From positions 1-6,003 of the forward strand of contig CAMNIH010000104.1 of NCBI GenBank assembly GCA_946540365.1: 6,003 nt of DNA, written 5' to 3'. The translations under genes and the position numbers were made by a program. This DNA is from an uncultured Bacteroidales bacterium (GTDB lineage Bacteria > Bacteroidota > Bacteroidia > Bacteroidales > P3). This document shows, piece by piece, positions 1 through 5,910 of this stretch (positions within the stretch are counted from its first letter, which is position 1; each line of letters opens with the position of its first letter). The notes under the pieces are model-generated. The model was not told the origin of the DNA. It was given only the letters and a program-made list of their open reading frames with translations, and searched no databases.

Positions 1-1879
1 CTTTGGCGTGCTTCTGGTCGTAGGCCGCCATGCGGGCGCGTACCTTCTTCTCGCTTGTGAAGCGGCGTATGAGTATCATCACCGTCATCGTGAAGGTCAG
101 CGAGATGAGGTAGTACAGGTTCAATCCCGCGCTCTGGCTGTTGAAGATGAAGAGCATCATGAAGGGCATGAAGTACATCATGAACTTCATGCCGGGCATG
201 CTCTGCGTGCCGGCCTGCTGGCGCATGGTGTACCACGTGTAGAAGAACTGCATGCCGAACATCAGCAGGCAGAACAGCGAGATGTGGTCGCCGTAGAGCG
301 GTATGTTGAAGCCGAAGTCGAGGATCGAGTCGTAGTTCGACAGGTCGGGGCACCACAGGAACGGCTTCTGGCGCAGCTCGATGGCGATGGGGAAGAACAT
401 GAACATGGCCGTCAGGAAGGGCATCTGGATGAGCACCGGCAGGCAGCCCGCCATGGGGCTGTAGCCCGCCTTCTTCTGCAGGTTCATCATGGCCTGCTGC
501 TTCTGCATGGCCTGTTCGGGCTGCGGAAATTTCTTGTTGAGGGCGTCCATCTCGGGCTTCAGGATGCGCATGATGGCGCCGCCTTGGTAGCTCTTGTAGA
601 CCAGCGGCAGCAGGATCAGGCGGATGAGCAGCGTGAAGACGATGATGATGATGCCGTAGTTCCAGTTGAAGCGCTCCAGGAAGTTGAACACCGGCACGAT
701 CAGGTAGCGGCTGACGCTCTTCGAGATGATGGTCCATCCGAGGGGCAGCATGCGGTCGTAGCCGCGGTGCATGGCACGCAGGTCGCGCAGCTTGGTGGGG
801 CCGTAGTAGAAGCTCATCTGCATCTGGCCGCTCTGCTGGTCGTAGGGCAGCCCGACGACGGCCTCCATGTGGGCCAGGTAGTTGTGCGACGTGTCGCGCT
901 TGTCGGTGGCCACGGTCAGGTCGGCGTTCTCGAAGGGCACCCCGCCCTCGGCATTGATGATGGCGGCGAAGTACTGGTCCTTGAAGGCCACCCAGTCGAG
1001 GTTGGTCTTCACCTGCTTCTGCTTGTCCTGACCCATGCCCACGTTGTTGGGGTTCTTCTCCTTCGGTCCTTTATAATATATGCTGCTGTAGTAGCGCTCG
1101 CGGTCGCTGTTGCGGTTGCTCTTGCCGCGGCTGCCGCTGTTCACCTTCTCCTGGCGCAGCATGCGGTTCTGCCAGTGGAAGTCCATGTAGGGCGTGTTGC
1201 GCACCACCTCGCTGAGGTTCACGAAGTTGATGTCGAAGCCCACCTCGTAGCTGTCGCCGTGCATGGTGTAGACGAACTCGAGGTAGCCGGGATTGACGCT
1301 GTCGGCCACATCGGCGCGGAAGCTGACTTCGAGCGAGTCGCCCTCCTCGACAGTCCAGTCGTAGGCGCTCGCCGGCTCACCGTGAAGGTAGGGCTTGAAG
1401 ACCAGGTCTTTGGTGTTCACCACACGGTTGTCCTCGGTCGAGAAGACGAGGTTCATATTGTCCTCCGAGGGGGTGATGAGCACCAGCTCGTTGCTGTCGT
1501 AGGTCTGGTAGTCGGCCAGCACCACCTTGTCCACGCGGGCGCCGAGGGTGTTGAATTCCACGGTCATCAGGCGGTTGTTCATGGTGAAGCTGCGCACGTC
1601 GCCCTGGGCGGCGCTGTTGAAGACGCCCATGTCGGCCACACGACGGCCCGAGCCGAGGGTGAGGGCCGTGCTGTCGCCCGCGGCGGCCAGGCTGTCGCGG
1701 TGCGCCTGGGCGGCGGCGATCGAGTCGGCCATCCGCTGGGCCTCCAGGTTGGCTGCCACCGTCGAGTCGTAGACCCGCTGACGCTCGGCAATTTCCTCCT
1801 TCGACGGGGCCACCCAGAACATGTAACCCACGAAAATGGCGAAGATAAGTACCAGTCCTATGATCGATTTTTTGTCCAT
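1..1879 (-). CDS. yidC: Membrane protein insertase YidC (3' end outside window)
   Basis: YidC/Oxa1/Alb3 insertase, which places inner-membrane proteins into the bilayer alone or with SecYEG. Read on the minus strand, 626 codons are open with no stop before the window edge. The protein starts MDKKSIIGLVLIFAIFVGYMFW, an N-terminal anchor at about residues 5-23. A large periplasmic beta-domain follows to about residue 390. The conserved C-terminal insertase core begins at Y408: YGIIIIVFTLLIRLILLPL contains the groove arginine typical of the family (R420 here). It continues with SPMAGCLPVLIQMPF (about 474-488), a hairpin of further membrane segments, and MPGMKFMMYFMPFMMLFIFN from 561. The end is basic (SEKKVRARMAAYDQKHAK), as expected, so only a few residues are probably missing. 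The start at 1879 is chosen because it gives the anchor immediately and lies about 70 nt after a good promoter. The gene is transcribed divergently from the beta-CASP gene. Confidence 0.96.
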   Translation of the reverse strand, partial: MDKKSIIGLVLIFAIFVGYMFWVAPSKEEIAERQRVYDSTVAANLEAQRMADSIAAAQAHRDSLAAAGDSTALTLGSGRRVADMGVFNSAAQGDVRSFTMNNRLMTVEFNTLGARVDKVVLADYQTYDSNELVLITPSEDNMNLVFSTEDNRVVNTKDLVFKPYLHGEPASAYDWTVEEGDSLEVSFRADVADSVNPGYLEFVYTMHGDSYEVGFDINFVNLSEVVRNTPYMDFHWQNRMLRQEKVNSGSRGKSNRNSDRERYYSSIYYKGPKEKNPNNVGMGQDKQKQVKTNLDWVAFKDQYFAAIINAEGGVPFENADLTVATDKRDTSHNYLAHMEAVVGLPYDQQSGQMQMSFYYGPTKLRDLRAMHRGYDRMLPLGWTIISKSVSRYLIVPVFNFLERFNWNYGIIIIVFTLLIRLILLPLVYKSYQGGAIMRILKPEMDALNKKFPQPEQAMQKQQAMMNLQKKAGYSPMAGCLPVLIQMPFLTAMFMFFPIAIELRQKPFLWCPDLSNYDSILDFGFNIPLYGDHISLFCLLMFGMQFFYTWYTMRQQAGTQSMPGMKFMMYFMPFMMLFIFNSQSAGLNLYYLISLTFTMTVMILIRRFTSEKKVRARMAAYDQKHAK

Positions 1880-1954
1880 CGTGCTGTATGATTCTTGTTT
1901 CTATCCTTTGATTTGCAATACCATATACATCTCCCTGTCCGAGAGATGAAAATG

Positions 1955-1990
1955 CAAAGATAAGAAAAAAATCCGGTTGTGAGAAAAAAA
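1955..1990 (-). promoter_or_regulatory. Bacteroidetes-type promoter of yidC
   Basis: On the minus strand TATCTTTG (1962 down to 1955) matches the Bacteroidetes -7 consensus TAnnTTTG exactly. Twenty bases upstream sits TTTC (about 1986-1983), one base off the -33 TTTG element, within a T-rich run. Transcription would start near 1948, leaving a leader of about 70 nt before the yidC ATG. The match is seen directly; activity is inferred. Confidence 0.7.
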
Positions 1991-2040
1991 TGCGCTTCTT
2001 CACCCCGCGTCCACGTTGCCGGTGCCACCGCTCAGATCAT

Positions 2041-2169
2041 GGTCAGGGAGTATATGACTCAAGGTTTTCTTCAGTCGTTCTTCAGTCGTTCTTCAGTCGT
2101 TCTTCAGTGATCACTGAAGAACGACTGAAGAACGACTGAAGAACGACTGAAGAAAAGGTAGACCTGACC
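2041..2169. repeat. Outer 7-bp inverted repeat framing the palindrome
   Basis: GGTCAGG (2041-2047) and CCTGACC (2163-2169) are inverted copies on either side of the 92-bp palindrome. They are slightly off-centre: 17 bp from the left arm but 6 bp from the right. A 7-bp match at this distance can occur by chance, but the placement suggests that the palindrome may be the core of a larger element with short terminal repeats. Confidence 0.4.
2065..2156. repeat. Perfect 92-bp spacerless palindrome made of 11-bp tandem repeats
   Basis: Checked base by base, every position of the 46-bp left arm (2065-2110) pairs with the right arm (2111-2156); symmetry breaks at 2064/2157. The centre is CAGTGATCACTG. 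Each arm carries three exact tandem copies of an 11-mer (TTCTTCAGTCG at 2067, 2078 and 2089; its complement CGACTGAAGAA at 2122, 2133 and 2144) plus a fourth inner copy that differs in its last two bases (TTCTTCAGTGA / TCACTGAAGAA). The element lies between two divergent promoter regions, so it is probably not a terminator of either gene. It could extrude as a cruciform, present eight helically phased half-sites to a protein, be a dispersed intergenic repeat, or be an assembly fold-back artefact. Confidence 0.93.
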
Positions 2170-2181
2170 GGGTGTTGTCCA

Positions 2182-2204
2182 GGGGGTGGAAGGGGAGGGG
2201 CGGG
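2182..2204 (+). other. G-quadruplex motif on the plus strand
   Basis: Four runs of three or more G (2182-2186, 2192-2195, 2197-2200, 2202-2204) are separated by loops of 5, 1 and 1 nt. This fits the standard intramolecular G4 pattern with very short loops, a type known to be stable. It lies 26 bp after the palindrome and about 115 bp before the beta-CASP start codon. Whether it folds or regulates anything is inference. Confidence 0.6.
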
Positions 2205-2250
2205 CGGCAATGTTGATAACTTTCATGTCGGCATGCAATAAAATGGGCGC

Positions 2251-2280
2251 TTTCGCGTTCGTAATGTATTATTATTTTAT
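2251..2280 (+). promoter_or_regulatory. Weak candidate promoter of the beta-CASP operon
   Basis: An AT-rich stretch (2261-2280) stands out in GC-rich DNA directly before the downstream operon. TATTTTAT (2273-2280) matches TAnnTTTG with two mismatches, and TTTCG (2251-2255) lies 17 bp upstream of it, shorter than the usual 19-21 bp spacing. A promoter is expected here because the upstream gene is divergent, but the exact elements are uncertain. Confidence 0.3.
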
Positions 2281-2300
2281 CGGACACGGTGATTGTCCGA
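2280..2300 (+). other. 7-bp stem-loop in the presumed 5' leader of the beta-CASP gene
   Basis: TCGGACA (2280-2286) and TGTCCGA (2294-2300) are perfect inverted repeats with a 7-nt loop (CGGTGAT), ending 19 nt before the ATG at 2320. It could be an operator (symmetric DNA site) or an RNA hairpin near the ribosome entry region. There is no T-run, so it is not an intrinsic terminator. Confidence 0.5.
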
Positions 2301-2319
2301 CGTTTAACAACCGAAGAAG

Positions 2320-3720
2320 ATGAAATTGCAATTCATGGGGGCCACCCGCGAGGTGACCGGAAGCAAACACCTGATTACCACCAAGAGTGGCTTGAAAATA
2401 CTGCTCGATTGCGGCATGTACCAAGGCAAGGGCCTGGAGACCGACGCCATGAACCGCGACCTGGGGTTCGACCCTGCCGAGATCGACTATCTCATCCTCA
2501 GCCACGCCCATATCGACCATTCGGGTCTGATCCCGTTTATCTACAAGCTCGGTTTCCGCGGCACGGTGCTCTGCACGCCGGCCACGCGCGACCTCTGCGC
2601 CATCATGCTGGCCGACGCCGGCCGCATCCAGGAGCAGGACACGCAGACCTTCAACAAGAAGCGCAAGGCGCAGGGCCTCGAACCCGTCGAGCCCATCTAC
2701 GACGAGAAGGACGCCCAGGCCTGCATGAGCTGCTTCATCAGCGTGCCCTACCACAAGAAATTCAACATCGAGGGCGAGGTGACGGTGGAGTTCTTCGACG
2801 CGGGCCACATCCTCGGCTCGGCGCTGGTCTACCTCGAGATCAAGGACGGCCGCCGCAAGATACGCCTCGGCTTCACGGGCGACATCGGCCGCTACGACAA
2901 GCAGATCCTCAAAGACCCCGAGCCCTTCCCGCAGGTGGACTACCTCATCATGGAGTCGACCTACGGCGACCGCCTGCACGAGAGTCTGCAGGACGCCGAG
3001 CAGGAGCTGCTGATGGCCGTGCTCGACACCTGCACCAAGAAGAAGGGCAAGCTGATCATCCCCAGCTTCGCCATCGGCCGAGCCCAGGAGATCATCTACG
3101 CCCTCGACCGCTTGGAGAACGCCAAGCTGCTGCCGGACATCGACGTCTTCGTCGACAGCCCGCTGAGTATCAGCGCCACCAACATCATGCGGCTGCACAC
3201 CGAGTGCTTCAACCAGAGCATCGCCGACTACTGCCAGAACGACCCCGACCCCTTCGGGTTCAACCGGTTGCACTACATCCAGAGCGTCATGGAGAGCAAG
3301 CAGCTCAACATACGCCACAAACCCTGCGTGATCATCGCCGCCAGCGGCATGATGGAGGCCGGCCGCGTGAAGCACCACCTGGCCAACCATATCGACGATC
3401 CCTCCACGACGATCCTCTGCGTGGGCTACTGCGAGCCTTCGACCCTGGGCGCCAAGATCATGCGCGGCGACGAGGAGGTCTCCATCTTCGGCCAGCGCCA
3501 CAAGGTGCGCGCCGAGCTGCGCCGCATCGAGTCGCTCTCCGGCCACGGCGACTACTCGGAGATGATTCGCTACATCGGCTGCCAGGACAAGCGCAAGCTG
3601 AAGCACATCTTCATCGTCCACGGCGAGGAGGAGACGCAGCAGCACTTCGCCGAGACGCTGCTCAAGGTGGGCTGGAAGAGCGTCAGCGTGCCAACATTCC
3701 GTGAGGAGGTGGAGTTGTAG
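2320..3720 (+). CDS. Beta-CASP metallo-beta-lactamase-fold ribonuclease-like protein
   Basis: A 466-residue cytoplasmic protein of the YSH1/CPSF73-like (COG1236) MBL family, zinc-dependent nucleases acting mainly on RNA. The MBL metal motifs are complete: SHAHIDH (61-67, HxHxDH), H163 in DAGHILGS, and D188 in TGDIGRYD. The beta-CASP insert is also present: motif A acidic residue E212 in MESTYGDR, PSFAIGRAQE (248-257), a conserved FVDSPLS (277-283), IAASGMMEAGR (339-349), and the motif C histidine H409 in SLSGHGDYSE. The last conserved histidine is H434 in IFIVHGEEE. All catalytic ligands are present, so it should be active. Length is normal for bacterial members; no KH or S1 RNA-binding domain is attached. 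The ATG at 2320 gives MKLQFMGATREVTGS, the usual family N-terminus. The next gene starts 2 bp after the stop. The natural substrate cannot be told from sequence. Confidence 0.93.
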   Translation: MKLQFMGATREVTGSKHLITTKSGLKILLDCGMYQGKGLETDAMNRDLGFDPAEIDYLILSHAHIDHSGLIPFIYKLGFRGTVLCTPATRDLCAIMLADAGRIQEQDTQTFNKKRKAQGLEPVEPIYDEKDAQACMSCFISVPYHKKFNIEGEVTVEFFDAGHILGSALVYLEIKDGRRKIRLGFTGDIGRYDKQILKDPEPFPQVDYLIMESTYGDRLHESLQDAEQELLMAVLDTCTKKKGKLIIPSFAIGRAQEIIYALDRLENAKLLPDIDVFVDSPLSISATNIMRLHTECFNQSIADYCQNDPDPFGFNRLHYIQSVMESKQLNIRHKPCVIIAASGMMEAGRVKHHLANHIDDPSTTILCVGYCEPSTLGAKIMRGDEEVSIFGQRHKVRAELRRIESLSGHGDYSEMIRYIGCQDKRKLKHIFIVHGEEETQQHFAETLLKVGWKSVSVPTFREEVEL

Positions 3721-3722
3721 CC

Positions 3723-4475
3723 ATGAAGCTGTTGTTCATACTCTGCCTGCTGCTGTCCACCTGTGCGTCGGTGCCGCCCCAGCGCGGCGCCGTGGCCGAC
3801 ACGGTGCCCGACGGCGTGGAGCTGCCGGCCTACGACGCCACGGAGGACATCGTGGTGCATCTCGGCTACACGGCCTCCTACAACCACCTGACCCTGGTGC
3901 CCGACTGGGTGGCCTGGGAGCTGACGGCCGACGAATGCCGCGGCACCAACGAGCAGGGGCGCCAGTTCAGCCGCGACCCTGACGTGGCGTTCCCCAAGGC
4001 CAGCCGCGAGGACTACAGCAACAGCGGCTGGGACAAGGGCCACATGGCCCCCCATGCCGATATGAAGTGGAGCTGCCAGGCGATGACCGAGAGTGACTAT
4101 TTCACCAACATCTGCCCCCAGAACAGGGAGATGAACGCCCAGGCCTGGCGCAAGATCGAGGAGCACACGCGGCGGCTGGCGCTGCGCCACGGCGCTGTGT
4201 ATGTGGTCTGTGGCCCTGTCTTCGACAGCACGCCCCACCGCACCATCGGGGCCGCCGGCGTGCATGTGCCCGACCGCTTCTTCAAGGCCCTGGCGGTCAA
4301 TACCAGCGGCGGCTGGCAGACGGTGGCCTTCGTGGTCGAGAACACGCCCCAGGACGGCGCGCCGCGCCGCTACGCCGTGTCGGTCGACGAGGTCGAGGCC
4401 CTCGTGGGACGCAACCTCTTCCCGCTGCTGCCCGAGGAGGCCGAGGCGGCATTCGATTGGAACCAATGGAAATGA
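3723..4475 (+). CDS. Secreted DNA/RNA non-specific endonuclease (NucA/NUC1 family)
   Basis: A 250-residue beta-beta-alpha-metal nuclease that hydrolyses DNA and RNA with Mg2+. The signature DKGHMAP (104-110) corresponds to the DRGH motif, with H107 as general base. In TNICPQNREMNAQAW (128-142), N138 aligns with the Mg-binding Asn119 of Serratia nuclease, and E146 in the following helix with its Glu127. The C-terminal part (VYVVCGPVFD, 159-168; the VDEVEALVG helix, 221-229) also follows the family plan. The N-terminus MKLLFILCLLLSTCASV is a signal peptide; C14 could be a lipidation site but LSTC is a poor lipobox, so periplasmic or surface location is inferred. It lies 2 bp after the beta-CASP gene, whose last codons include a purine-rich GAGGAGG that may serve as its ribosome site. 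Likely roles are nucleic-acid scavenging or degradation of extracellular DNA. Confidence 0.93.
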   Translation: MKLLFILCLLLSTCASVPPQRGAVADTVPDGVELPAYDATEDIVVHLGYTASYNHLTLVPDWVAWELTADECRGTNEQGRQFSRDPDVAFPKASREDYSNSGWDKGHMAPHADMKWSCQAMTESDYFTNICPQNREMNAQAWRKIEEHTRRLALRHGAVYVVCGPVFDSTPHRTIGAAGVHVPDRFFKALAVNTSGGWQTVAFVVENTPQDGAPRRYAVSVDEVEALVGRNLFPLLPEEAEAAFDWNQWK

Positions 4476-4489
4476 AAACTGAAAATACA

Positions 4490-4966
4490 ATGCTGAATAT
4501 GAAAAGAATAACCTTTGCGGTGAGCGCCATGCTGGTGCTTGCCGCCTTTGCCGGTTGCAAACAGAGCGGTGCCGAGGGTGCCGACACGATGCCGATGGTG
4601 GTCACCGCCGCGCCCGATGACGAACAGCCACAGGCCGACGTGGAGCTGGTGCCCGTGCTGCGCAAGGCCCAGCCGGCTGCCAAACCGGCTGCCGCTGCCG
4701 CCCGTCCGGCGACGCCGAAACGCGCGGCGGCTCCGGCCAGGAACGACGGCAAGGCCGAGACCCTCTACGTCGAGACCGAGGGCGCCCAGGGGCGCGTCTG
4801 GGGCCATGTCACCATGCAGGGTGACCGTGGCACCGGCACCATCCACGACTGGGACGAGAACACCCTGGCCGTCAGCGTCACCCGCCACGGCAACGAACTC
4901 TTCGCCGTCGACCAGAACTCCCGCCTGTACGTCTTCAAACTGAAACAAAATAAAACACAACAATAA
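4490..4966 (+). CDS. Small putative lipoprotein, function unknown
   Basis: I do not recognise a named family. From the ATG at 4490 the product is 158 residues: a signal peptide with lipobox FAGC (C23), an acidic then Ala/Pro/Lys-rich low-complexity linker (about 52-90, with repeated PAA/KPA), and a compact, probably beta-stranded C-terminal domain (about 94-150, including GRVWGHVTMQG and GTIHDWDENTLAVSV), ending in a polar KLKQNKTQQ tail. It is predicted to be exported and lipid-anchored with the folded domain held away on a flexible linker. The start is uncertain: ATG 4472 forms an ATGA overlap with the endonuclease stop, ATG 4499 gives the shortest classical signal peptide, and a TTG at 4457 is also open. 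I prefer 4490 because of its A-rich leader. The stop overlaps the next start as TAATG. Confidence 0.8.
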   Translation: MLNMKRITFAVSAMLVLAAFAGCKQSGAEGADTMPMVVTAAPDDEQPQADVELVPVLRKAQPAAKPAAAAARPATPKRAAAPARNDGKAETLYVETEGAQGRVWGHVTMQGDRGTGTIHDWDENTLAVSVTRHGNELFAVDQNSRLYVFKLKQNKTQQ

Positions 4967-4977
4967 TGAAAACGACA
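4943..4977 (+). repeat. Direct repeat, left copy, at the cassette's upstream edge
   Basis: This segment matches 5911-5945 at 31 of 35 positions, including an uninterrupted 21-bp identity (4953-4973 with 5921-5941). It spans the end of the lipoprotein gene, its TAA, and the start codon plus MKTT codons of the first cassette gene. It looks like one half of a duplication that brackets the three-gene cassette. Confidence 0.8.
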
Positions 4978-5205
4978 GTAGATGTCAAGCAGACGCAGTT
5001 TGCCACACTGGCGGTCGGTGCTACAGCACAACGCATGGGGATCTCTGCCACTGAACTGTTTAACCGCCTGAAGCGTTACGGTCTTGTGAGGCGGTTGCTG
5101 CTTGACTGCTACGACACATTGCACACAGAGAGTATTGACGGGGTTGTGTGGAATGTGCAAGAGGCGCTGAATAACTGGGAAGCACGGGAAGGAGGGCGCC
5201 AATGA
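4966..5205 (+). CDS. DUF3791-like small protein, possible antitoxin of a DUF3990 module
   Basis: A 79-residue soluble, largely helical protein resembling the DUF3791 family, which commonly neighbours DUF3990 genes in gut Bacteroidetes and Firmicutes. Visible family-like features are a first helix with an (A)QRMGIS turn (22-27), ELFNRLKRYGLVRRLLLDCYD (30-50), a TLHTES turn (51-56), and a final VQEALNNW helix (64-71). No catalytic motif, signal peptide or membrane segment is present. The start ATG overlaps the lipoprotein stop (TAATG), and its first codons (MKTT) are shared with the transketolase downstream as part of a direct repeat. The gene overlaps the DUF3990 gene by 4 bp, implying coupled translation. 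A role as antitoxin or partner protein is inferred from this arrangement; the biochemical function of the family is not known to me. Confidence 0.8.
   Translation: MKTTVDVKQTQFATLAVGATAQRMGISATELFNRLKRYGLVRRLLLDCYDTLHTESIDGVVWNVQEALNNWEAREGGRQ
5189..5204 (+). promoter_or_regulatory. Strong Shine-Dalgarno site for the DUF3990 gene
   Basis: AAGGAGG (5189-5195) lies 6 nt before the ATG at 5202, itself in an ATGA overlap with the previous stop. Such canonical sites are uncommon in Bacteroidetes, and the sites before the flanking lipoprotein and transketolase genes are A-rich instead. It fixes the start of the DUF3990 gene. Confidence 0.8.
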
Positions 5206-5711
5206 TACGACTCTATCACGGCTCTTATGTCAGTATTCCGGCACCGCTCACGGGTGTTGGCCGACGTGAATTGGATTTTGGTCCAGGTTTTTACTTGACA
5301 AAGTTGGTTGAACAGGCCGAACGATGGGCCAAACGGGTATGTGTTATTCGTGCTGTCGATACGCCGACAATAAGTTGTTATGACTTTGACGAAGCAATGT
5401 TACAGGGCGATGTCCGGAGGTTATGTCTGGATCGTTACGATCGCGAATGGCTTGATTTCGTCGTCGGCAGCCGCCGCGGTGAAGCGCCATGGAAGGACTA
5501 CGACATCATCGAAGGCGGAGTGGCCAACGATCAGGTGATCGACACGGTAGAGGATTATTTCGCCGGACGTATGACTGCTGATCAAGCCATTGGACAATTA
5601 CGCTTTGCAAAACCGACACATCAGATGTGTATACGCAGTCAAGCCATCGTTGACAGGTGTCTGCGATTCGATAAAGCACTCCCTGTCAATACGGAAGGAG
5701 GACAACAATGA
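5202..5711 (+). CDS. DUF3990 protein, predicted PARP-like ADP-ribosyltransferase (putative toxin)
   Basis: A 169-residue cytoplasmic protein recognised as DUF3990. Its N-terminus LYHGS (4-8) and FGPGFYLTKLVEQAERWA (26-43) closely mirror the NAD-binding LWHGS and FGKGIYFADMVSKSANY segments of PARP1. By that analogy H6 and Y31 would be the first two members of an H-Y-E type ADP-ribosyltransferase triad. The conserved middle (YDIIEGGVANDQVIDTVEDY, 100-119) and the C-terminal PTHQMCIRSQAIVDRCLRF (138-156) are typical of DUF3990; Q141 sits where the third catalytic residue would be expected, so the triad may be H-Y-Q. Length is normal and the gene is intact. It overlaps both neighbours by 4 bp (ATGA). 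A toxin or host-modifying role is inferred from the fold and the operon. GC is clearly lower than in flanking genes. Confidence 0.85.
   Translation: MIRLYHGSYVSIPAPLTGVGRRELDFGPGFYLTKLVEQAERWAKRVCVIRAVDTPTISCYDFDEAMLQGDVRRLCLDRYDREWLDFVVGSRRGEAPWKDYDIIEGGVANDQVIDTVEDYFAGRMTADQAIGQLRFAKPTHQMCIRSQAIVDRCLRFDKALPVNTEGGQQ
5695..5710 (+). promoter_or_regulatory. Strong Shine-Dalgarno site for the third cassette gene
   Basis: AAGGAGG (5695-5701) is placed 6 nt before the ATG at 5708, the same motif, spacing and ATGA overlap as at the previous cassette junction. It supports the reality and start of the small gene that follows. Confidence 0.8.
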
Positions 5712-5908
5712 GGGACCAAGTACTATGGCGCAAAGAGGGCCGTATCGCTGCGATGCTGGCCGAGAGACTGGATGTAGATATCGAGCGTGCGCTTGATATT
5801 TTATATAATTCTCGTACCTACAGTCTGTTGGTCAATCAAGACAGCGGACTGCAATTGCAGAGTGATGATTATGTTCTATCAGACCTGATTCATGAACTGG
5901 AAGAATGA
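5708..5908 (+). CDS. Small helical protein, third gene of the DUF3791/DUF3990 cassette
   Basis: A 66-residue soluble acidic protein without export signal. It may belong to, or be distantly related to, DUF3791: its plan (RIAAMLAERLDVDIERALDI, 12-31; a short YNSRTYSLLV segment, 33-42; a SGLQLQSDDYVLSDLIHEL tail, 46-64) parallels the first cassette protein in order, length and spacing of helix, turn, helix and final helix, though identity is low. It is joined to the DUF3990 gene by an ATGA overlap with its own AAGGAGG site, so it is co-translated with the predicted ADP-ribosyltransferase. It may be the antitoxin, or one half of a two-part antidote with the first gene. Its function is unproven. 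The gene ends 25 bp before transketolase. Confidence 0.75.
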   Translation: MRDQVLWRKEGRIAAMLAERLDVDIERALDILYNSRTYSLLVNQDSGLQLQSDDYVLSDLIHELEE

Positions 5909-5910
5909 AT

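Noticed and set aside
8..1891. Long open frame on the plus strand opposite yidC
   Set aside because: It is rich in His, Val, Gly and Glu with no recognisable domain, and is the exact antisense of a convincing YidC; high-GC DNA readily leaves such frames open.
2065..2156. Palindrome as a rho-independent terminator or CRISPR array
   Set aside because: Both flanking genes point away from it, so no transcript needs ending there. The 11-bp repeats are contiguous without unique spacers, so it is not a CRISPR.
2272..3645. 457-codon minus-strand frame and a 471-codon plus-strand frame over the beta-CASP gene
   Set aside because: Both have the biased composition of shadow frames, while the 466-aa frame contains every MBL and beta-CASP motif.
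3570..4963. Several minus-strand and alternative-frame open frames over the endonuclease and lipoprotein genes
   Set aside because: They are Arg/Pro/Ala/Val-rich shadows with no motifs and no start context, overlapping genes with clear functional signatures.
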